Shown piece after piece: positions 5,436-10,248 of a stretch of 10,248 bases of DNA. Within the stretch, counting starts at the first letter, position 1, and every line of letters starts with the position of its first letter. The notes under the pieces were generated by a model. It saw only the letters and a list, made by a program, of their open reading frames with translations. It was not told where the DNA came from and did not search any database. The translations under genes and the position numbers were made by a program. Source of the stretch: Bacteroidales bacterium (GTDB lineage Bacteria > Bacteroidota > Bacteroidia > Bacteroidales > WCHB1-69); contig JAQUHH010000067.1 of assembly GCA_028683685.1 (NCBI GenBank), positions 1-10,248 of the forward strand. Direction: 5' to 3'.

Positions 5436-8400
5436 TTATTTAGGGTCTTCAAAATTAAGAAAATATTTTGAAACATTTTCCCTATAATAGTTTTTTAATT
5501 TGATTGGGTTCTGTTTTAACAATTCTTGCTGATTTCTTTTGTGCAATTCATTGTTTTTTAGCAAGTCTATATTATTGGGTATCAGATCTTTTGCTTCTGT
5601 CGACTCCCTCCGCTCCTCTTTTTCTCTTTCGAGTTCTGCTTTTTCAGATTCCAGCAAACGTGTTTCAATTTGTCGCAAACGATTTAAGGTATTTTGATTG
5701 ATATTTCGATTGACAATATCCTTTTCGTTTAGCTCCATTTCTTTCATTAAACGTTCTATTTTCCCATCCAAGCCCTGCCCTTCCTGTTTGAGTTGATCGA
5801 GATATTCTTGCAACATACGACGAATAGCCTCTTGTTGTGCAGCCATACGAGCCAATTCTTCGCTCATTTTTTGTCCTTCTCCCTGTTCTATCTTTTTTCC
5901 ACCTTGCTTAATCTGCTCACTGAGCATCTCTTGCAGTTTTTTAATATCTGGCATTTTGGGTTTCCCTTTATTGGGTTTTTTCTTATTCCCTTCGCTATCG
6001 CACTCCGAATCTGATTTCTTTTTGGAAGATGACGATGAACCTTTACTCTTTTGGCTTCGCATATTTTTTAATGATTCTGCAAGCATCAAAGCCAAATTAT
6101 TGGTAGATGTCATTATAAACTGCTGACGTTTAGCGGTTTCACCAATTTTCTTATCAACCATAAAATCCGTTAAACCATTTAAGTTGGATTCTATCATTCC
6201 GTATTCTTTTAATACAAAGCTTTTAACCATCGGCTGACGTTTTGCGAGAGCTCGAAGTGTATCGCCCAAGATTTTATATTGCTGCTCAAGACTCTTTTGA
6301 GTGCGTATAAAATCATTAAAAGCCGGATCTATGGTACGCGTACGTTGAACATTTTTCATCAATTCTTCTTGTTGAAAGCTTATTCTAATCAAGTTTTTTA
6401 GTAATTCACGCGTGGCTTCAATGTCCTCGTCCAGATTCTCCTCCTCCATCTGTTCTTTATTCTTTTGAAGTTTGTCCTGCAAATCTTTCATTTGGTCTTC
6501 CGCATTTTGCTGATTTTTTTTCGCTTTGCCCGTCTTACCGTCGTCCATGTTTTCTTGAGCATCTTGCATTTCCTGATCAATAGCTTGCTCCTGTGGCTTG
6601 GTTTCCATTAATGAATTGGGACGCTCCAAATCTTTATTCATTTGACGCAATTTTTCCATCTCCTGACTAAACTCCTTAAATTCTTTTTGAATGGCCTCTT
6701 GCTTTTCGTTAATCTTATCTTTGGTTTGTTTATTCAGCTCTTCTTTATTTAGTTTCTCTTGTTTTTCAATAATTTCATCAATTTTTTCTAGAGCCTCATC
6801 TAATTTATCTTCAAAAGCCTGTTGTTTGAAATCTTCCAAGTTTTTATCGACATTCTCTTTGAGCGATTTATTCTCTTGTTTGATGTTTTCCAGTTGCTCC
6901 ATAATTTTATCAGCCTTATTTTCATTCAGCATTTTATCAAATTCTTTGAGCATTGCATCAAGTTCTTTATTCAACATTTCTTGCAACATTTTTTCAATCT
7001 CTTTTTCGGCATCCGATTTCTCTTTTTGCAAAGGATTTTGTTGCATCTCTTTATCCAACTGGTCGACTTGTTTCTTTATATCTTCGTATTGTTTTTTTAA
7101 TTCCTCAATTTTTTGTTGCGTTTTCCAATCTTTATTCAATTGTGTTTTAAGCATATTTTTAAGATCTTCAAGTTTCTTATCCATTTGCTCTGCTTGATTG
7201 GAAAGATCGGAAAGTGAGTTCATTTGCTTATTTTGAAGCTGTTCCGATTCTATTTTTTTCTCTTCATCGGTTTTAAAAATAAAGATATGTTTTTGCGAAT
7301 TTGCTTTTTTAAATCCTCTAAGTTTATCATTATCATATACTTCCACATATAACTCAATTCTTCGGGGCAATGTTTCCATATAATTATAGAGATTTATCAC
7401 TTCGCTAATATTAAACATGGTAGGTGAATTTCCGAAGGGAATATTGATTGTTTTACTTGTTCCTTTGTCGTTTTCCGATTGAAAAATGTCTACAACGATG
7501 GTGGCTTTTGTCAATCCATAATCATCGTTTGCCTGGCCAATTAAATAGATTACATTTTCGTATAAAGAATCTTGAAAAGCACGAAGAAAAACATTGGGAT
7601 ATTCGTCGTCAATAACTTTAATATCAATGCTTAAGCTATCAGTAAAAGCAGAATTTTTATGGCTTGAAAAAGCAGAAAATTGACTATTTTGAGCCACTGG
7701 CAATTTAAACTTATATACATTATTAATATGAGTCAACAAAATAGTACCGTTCGGATTGGAAATTTTGAACTCATCTGTATTTTCAGCTAAAAATTCGAAA
7801 TTCAGCGTCGTACCCACAGGTATATTAAAATAATTAATATTCTCGAACAACTCTTTATCACGATTTAAATAAGCAGGATAATTGGCTGTAATTTTATAAT
7901 GTAAGATTTTGGGTTTATCAATTACTTTAACTTGGTAAACTTCTGATATATAATCGCTTGTTTCGATAGTAAAAGATAAATTCTGACGAATATTGGTAAG
8001 CTGATAGGTAAAGAAATCAGTTTTTTCTTTTTTTAATTTAGATTTATTTCCATTGATATTAATGCTGATTTCAGAAGGATAATCTTGTCCAGAAAGTTTG
8101 ACTTCCAGAGTTAAATTTTCATTTCTATAAACCGATAAATTTGGATTTTGTAGGTGAATGGAATAAGGAAGTGGCTTTTGGTAGCTGGAAGTCATATTAA
8201 TAGAGCGAATGGCAGCTTCCTGATAAGGTTTTGAAACAAAGGGAATAAAAAACACAAACAAAGCCAGTAGAAGGAAAATAAGGGCCCATTTTTGATTCTT
8301 TTTCTTGGCCTTAACAAAAGTCTCTTCATTCATCTCTTTGGCAACAAAAACTTTTCTTTCGTCGACGGCCAAGCCGACTAATTCGGTAGAATAAGACTTT

Positions 8401-8729
8401 TGTTTATGTAAATCAATAAGTTGAAATGTATTTTTAATAATTTCAAATAACTTGTGGTTATTTTTATTTCTGTTTTTAGTATCATTATAGAGTCTTTTTT
8501 TATAGAAATAGTAATATTTGGTAATAAAATAAAAAGCAGCACTTCCTAGAAAAAGCGTAAAGAACAAAATTTTGAACAAAGGGGACAGATATAAAAATAG
8601 CTCAAGGCTGAGTAATACAAAGAAGATAAGGGCATAAAAAGCAAAACCTTTTATAATATCGATTATAAAAGGAAACCTGCGCACTTTGCGTTCTATGTGA
8701 TAAAATTCTTTTAAATTGTTTGTGTTCAC
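5436..8729 (-). CDS. DUF4175-family giant membrane-anchored coiled-coil protein, function unknown
   Basis: The protein has 1097 residues. Two hydrophobic segments lie near residues 28-46 and 51-69, then a basic region of about 80 residues, and a third membrane segment near 148-166. After this comes a beta-rich, probably extracytoplasmic region to about 480 with repeated Ig-like pieces and the marks ITANYPAYLNR, DDEYP and NDDYGLTKA. From about 485 onward it is dominated by long Glu/Lys/Gln/Met-rich coiled coil, interrupted by a Ser/Lys-rich linker (near SSSSSKKKSDSECDSEG), then RMAAQQEAIRRMLQEYLDQL, which I recall as conserved in Bacteroidota DUF4175 proteins. The start must be GTG at 8729: the next ATG is about 130 codons inside, and a stop lies six codons upstream. 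The GTG overlaps the TGA of the preceding gene (GTGA). The role is unknown; a structural or envelope-spanning job is only a guess from the architecture. It lies next to the GHKL ATPase, a conserved pairing in this phylum. Confidence 0.88.
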   Translation of the reverse strand: MNTNNLKEFYHIERKVRRFPFIIDIIKGFAFYALIFFVLLSLELFLYLSPLFKILFFTLFLGSAAFYFITKYYYFYKKRLYNDTKNRNKNNHKLFEIIKNTFQLIDLHKQKSYSTELVGLAVDERKVFVAKEMNEETFVKAKKKNQKWALIFLLLALFVFFIPFVSKPYQEAAIRSINMTSSYQKPLPYSIHLQNPNLSVYRNENLTLEVKLSGQDYPSEISININGNKSKLKKEKTDFFTYQLTNIRQNLSFTIETSDYISEVYQVKVIDKPKILHYKITANYPAYLNRDKELFENINYFNIPVGTTLNFEFLAENTDEFKISNPNGTILLTHINNVYKFKLPVAQNSQFSAFSSHKNSAFTDSLSIDIKVIDDEYPNVFLRAFQDSLYENVIYLIGQANDDYGLTKATIVVDIFQSENDKGTSKTINIPFGNSPTMFNISEVINLYNYMETLPRRIELYVEVYDNDKLRGFKKANSQKHIFIFKTDEEKKIESEQLQNKQMNSLSDLSNQAEQMDKKLEDLKNMLKTQLNKDWKTQQKIEELKKQYEDIKKQVDQLDKEMQQNPLQKEKSDAEKEIEKMLQEMLNKELDAMLKEFDKMLNENKADKIMEQLENIKQENKSLKENVDKNLEDFKQQAFEDKLDEALEKIDEIIEKQEKLNKEELNKQTKDKINEKQEAIQKEFKEFSQEMEKLRQMNKDLERPNSLMETKPQEQAIDQEMQDAQENMDDGKTGKAKKNQQNAEDQMKDLQDKLQKNKEQMEEENLDEDIEATRELLKNLIRISFQQEELMKNVQRTRTIDPAFNDFIRTQKSLEQQYKILGDTLRALAKRQPMVKSFVLKEYGMIESNLNGLTDFMVDKKIGETAKRQQFIMTSTNNLALMLAESLKNMRSQKSKGSSSSSKKKSDSECDSEGNKKKPNKGKPKMPDIKKLQEMLSEQIKQGGKKIEQGEGQKMSEELARMAAQQEAIRRMLQEYLDQLKQEGQGLDGKIERLMKEMELNEKDIVNRNINQNTLNRLRQIETRLLESEKAELEREKEERRESTEAKDLIPNNIDLLKNNELHKRNQQELLKQNPIKLKNYYRENVSKYFLNFEDPK

Positions 8730-9448
8730 GTACTTTTTAATCTGTTATTAATGTATTTATTGGTTTTAATATGATATTTCTCATTTTTATTAAAAAGGAG
8801 AAGAATACGTTCGGTAAACGATTTATCTTTTTTAAATTTTAAATTGAGCAAATATTCTGATAATTTAATGTTGACAGGACAAACTTTTTCACAAGCCTTG
8901 CACGAAGTACATAAAGGTTCGTTAATGGATTCGTTTTGTTCGTATTGACGTAAAATTTCATCAATGGGCGAAAATTCAGAAACAACTAAATTAATAGGAC
9001 AAACAGTTTGACATTTACCACAATCTATACAATAAAAAAGTTTGCGTAAATGCTTGTCTTTCAACATTTTCAAATCTTTATTGTGGATAGTAAAATAGAT
9101 TGTAAGTTTGGTTTTTATGGTATTTAAATTGATAATTTGGAAATTTGTGGAATATTTATTTATTTTTGAAATTTCATAAAAATCATTGATATTTGATAAA
9201 ATATTTCGAGGAGTAATAATCAATGATTTTTCAATCGTATCAAAATTATCATCAAAATAAATAATTAAATTTCCTTCGGTAATATAAAATACTTTTTTTT
9301 CTTTTTTTCGGATAAGGTTCTGACTAACATCACTATTCACCCATTGTAAGAAATGGCTACTGGTTCTTATGTTTTTTTCAATATCCAATAAAACTTCATC
9401 CAGATTATTAATAATCTTTCTTTTTGATAAGATGAGTAAATTATTCAT
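8726..9448 (-). CDS. LutB-like (Fe-S) protein with two [4Fe-4S] motifs, strongly reduced LUD region
   Basis: Two cysteine clusters are clear: CIDCGKCQTVCP and CTSCKACEKVCP (residues about 140-150 and 180-190 from the chosen start), both CxxCxxCxxxCP, as in bacterial two-[4Fe-4S] electron carriers. The N-terminal NNLDEVLLDIEKNIRTSSHFLQW resembles the NLDEYLLxFExN...W stretch of LutB/YkgF lactate-utilisation proteins, and the cysteine clusters sit where LutB has them. The middle is far shorter than the family's LUD domain (about 240 residues against about 450-480) and is poorly conserved and Ile/Lys/Asn-rich. I chose the ATG at 9448, which overlaps the rpiB stop by 8 bases. An in-frame ATG at 9490 would read through conserved rpiB codons and is unlikely. 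Redox partner and substrate are unknown; no lutA or lutC is nearby. Alternatives are an HdrC/GlpC-like electron-transfer subunit or a decayed lutB fused only by chance to this operon. Confidence 0.78.
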   Translation of the reverse strand: MNNLLILSKRKIINNLDEVLLDIEKNIRTSSHFLQWVNSDVSQNLIRKKEKKVFYITEGNLIIYFDDNFDTIEKSLIITPRNILSNINDFYEISKINKYSTNFQIINLNTIKTKLTIYFTIHNKDLKMLKDKHLRKLFYCIDCGKCQTVCPINLVVSEFSPIDEILRQYEQNESINEPLCTSCKACEKVCPVNIKLSEYLLNLKFKKDKSFTERILLLFNKNEKYHIKTNKYINNRLKST

Positions 9449-9872
9449 TTTCAATTTTATTGATTCGCAATAAATGTCGTCCGCCTTCAAATTTAGTATT
9501 TAAAAAAGTGGTGGTAATGGCTTCTGCTTCCAAAACCGTAACGTATCTTCCGGGCATGCACAAAATATTAGCATCATTGTGAGCACGAGCCATCATGGCA
9601 ATTTCTTCGTTCCAACACAAAGCTGCACGGATACCAATATGCTTATTGGCAGTCATACAAATTCCATTTCCTGAACCACAAATTAAAATTCCTATGCTGC
9701 CAATATCTTCGGTTACTTGCAAAGCAGCAGCATGAGAAAAATCGGGATAATCTACACTATCGTATGAAAAAGTTCCATAATCGAGCACTTCAATTTCTTG
9801 TTTTAAAAGAAACGCTTTTATATGCTCTTTAATTGTAAATCCAGCATGATCAGAAGCCAATATTATTTTCAT
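9441..9872 (-). CDS. rpiB: Ribose-5-phosphate isomerase B
   Basis: RpiB interconverts ribose 5-phosphate and ribulose 5-phosphate in the non-oxidative pentose phosphate pathway, in the cytoplasm. The 143-residue protein is full length for the RpiB/LacA/LacB family. Visible marks are ILASDHAGF (Asp8, His9), DYPD (41-44), the active-site loop ICGSGNGICMTANK with the probable catalytic Cys65 and Thr74, GIRAALCWNEEIAMMARAHNDANIL with His98, and a C-terminal GGRHLLRI that holds phosphate-binding basic residues. The Cys65-containing CGSGNG favours RpiB over allose- or galactose-specific relatives, but specificity cannot be proven here. The ATG at 9872 is the first gene of the leftward run. Upstream lies an AT-rich gene-free stretch that must hold its promoter. 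It overlaps the next gene by 8 bases. Confidence 0.96.
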   Translation of the reverse strand: MKIILASDHAGFTIKEHIKAFLLKQEIEVLDYGTFSYDSVDYPDFSHAAALQVTEDIGSIGILICGSGNGICMTANKHIGIRAALCWNEEIAMMARAHNDANILCMPGRYVTVLEAEAITTTFLNTKFEGGRHLLRINKIENE

Positions 9873-10011
9873 AAGTGAATGATTTATAATATATTAAAAA
9901 CAATAATATGATTTTTTTATTTTTTAAAAGTTATTTTTCAAAGATTAAAACTATCTTTATATAGTTATAAAACGATGGATTAAAAAACCTGTATACAAAA
10001 TTAGTAATTTC

Positions 10012-10065
10012 TGTTGAATAAGTGTTGAAAACATGTGCATAATGTCTTAATAACTATTAATAACT
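10012..10065 (-). other. 11-bp-phased run of DnaA-box-like 9-mers
   Basis: TGTTGAATA (10012-10020), TGTTGAAAA (10023-10031) and TGTGCATAA (10034-10042) start exactly 11 bases apart in the same orientation, followed by TCTTAATAA (10045-10053) and a degenerate ATTAATAAC. On the minus strand the third reads TTATGCACA, a full match to the DnaA box TTATNCACA. The first two differ from it at one or two positions. Another one-mismatch copy, TGTTGATAA, lies at 10104-10112. Helical phasing of tight DnaA boxes is known in origins and DnaA-regulated promoters. Confidence 0.45.
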
Positions 10066-10122
10066 TTATGTTTTTTTTATTATTTGCGTTTTTGAAATAA
10101 AATTGTTGATAAACTATGACTT

Positions 10123-10161
10123 ATGAACAAAGTATCCCAGCTAAAAGATGAACAAAAGTAT
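10123..10161 (+). repeat. Short direct repeat ATGAACAAA(A)GTAT
   Basis: ATGAACAAAGTAT at 10123-10135 recurs as ATGAACAAAAGTAT at 10148-10161, differing by one inserted A, with starts 25 bases apart. TTATGAACA at 10121-10129 is also one mismatch from a DnaA box. AAAAGT/ACTTTT (10154-10159 with 10164-10169) forms a small hairpin over the second copy. Function unknown. Confidence 0.5.
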
Positions 10162-10248
10162 GAACTTTTATGTTTTAGTACCAAAAATATCGATGTTCAT
10201 CAAAACAGCTAATTAATACATTGATAGAGCTTTAATTATTTTATGATG

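Larger units (their letters stand above)
9873..10248. other. Very AT-rich gene-free region upstream of rpiB, possible origin-linked DNA
   Basis: I see no supported gene in these 376 bases. The first hundred are about 87% A+T. The right half holds a run of DnaA-box-like 9-mers (10012-10065) and short direct repeats (10123-10161). A -7-like TAATTTTG on the minus strand at 9996-10003 fits the Bacteroidota TAnnTTTG form and could serve rpiB, but no TTTG sits at the expected -33 distance. The low duplex stability, DnaA-like boxes and nearby parS pair are the kinds of elements found near replication origins. The assignment is inference. Confidence 0.45.

Noticed and set aside
5429..5476. Upstream ATG at 5476 for the GHKL ATPase gene
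   Set aside because: It overlaps the end of DUF4175 by 41 bases and adds a hydrophobic extension not expected for this domain; the ATG at 5428 fits family length and spacing.
6691..7197. Long plus-strand open frame of 168 codons inside the DUF4175 gene
   Set aside because: It is Ser/Phe/Cys-rich and lies antisense to the Glu/Lys-rich coiled coil, which explains the missing stops. No family motif is seen.
9082..9090. DnaA-box-like TGTGGATAG
   Set aside because: It is an isolated one-mismatch site inside the LutB-like coding region, expected by chance in AT-rich DNA.
9449..9490. Upstream ATG at 9490 for the LutB-like gene
   Set aside because: It would add 14 residues read from the conserved C-terminal codons of rpiB in another frame; the ATG at 9448 gives normal stop-start coupling.
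10123..10212. Plus-strand frame of 29 codons starting ATGAACAAAG
   Set aside because: It is too short to support, has no known motif, and its start lies within the short direct repeat.

Overview
The window looks like chromosomal DNA of an AT-rich member of the Bacteroidota. The support is the gene order DUF4175-type coiled-coil protein, small GHKL ATPase, ybeY, mnmG, which I know as a conserved Bacteroidota block, a YbeY motif of the Bacteroidota form, a long multi-pass sensor kinase of a Bacteroidota type at the left edge, and starts without clear Shine-Dalgarno sequences. The genus cannot be fixed from this sequence. The two-cluster iron-sulfur protein would suit an anaerobe or facultative anaerobe, but that is inference.

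Layout, all genes on the minus strand and so read from right to left. 9873-10248 is a very AT-rich gene-free stretch with an 11-bp-phased series of DnaA-box-like 9-mers and short direct repeats. Next comes one tightly packed run of six genes: rpiB (9441-9872), a reduced LutB-like two-[4Fe-4S] protein (8726-9448), a giant DUF4175-family membrane coiled-coil protein with a GTG start (5436-8729), a small HATPase_c protein of anti-sigma-factor type (4952-5428), ybeY (4543-4962) and mnmG (2621-4489). Successive genes overlap by 4 to 11 bases or lie 7 bases apart, except for a 53-base gap before mnmG. 1889-2620 is a gene-poor gap with a parS site, a stem-loop region, and a 22/23-bp tandem array of about ten units. 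1-1888 is the N-terminal part of a large membrane sensor protein, probably a histidine kinase, running off the left edge.

The most notable finding is a pair of perfect 16-bp chromosomal parS (ParB-binding) sites bracketing mnmG: 2591-2606 just after its stop codon and 4498-4513 just before its start codon, in opposite orientations. With the DnaA-box-like array at the right end and all genes pointing away from it, the window is plausibly close to the chromosome origin. The sites are seen directly; the origin placement is inference.

Functionally the operon mixes sugar-phosphate isomerisation (RpiB), an unknown redox protein, an envelope protein of unknown role, a regulatory ATPase with no visible partner, rRNA maturation (YbeY) and tRNA wobble-uridine modification (MnmG). 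The last two fit together as translation-quality genes.
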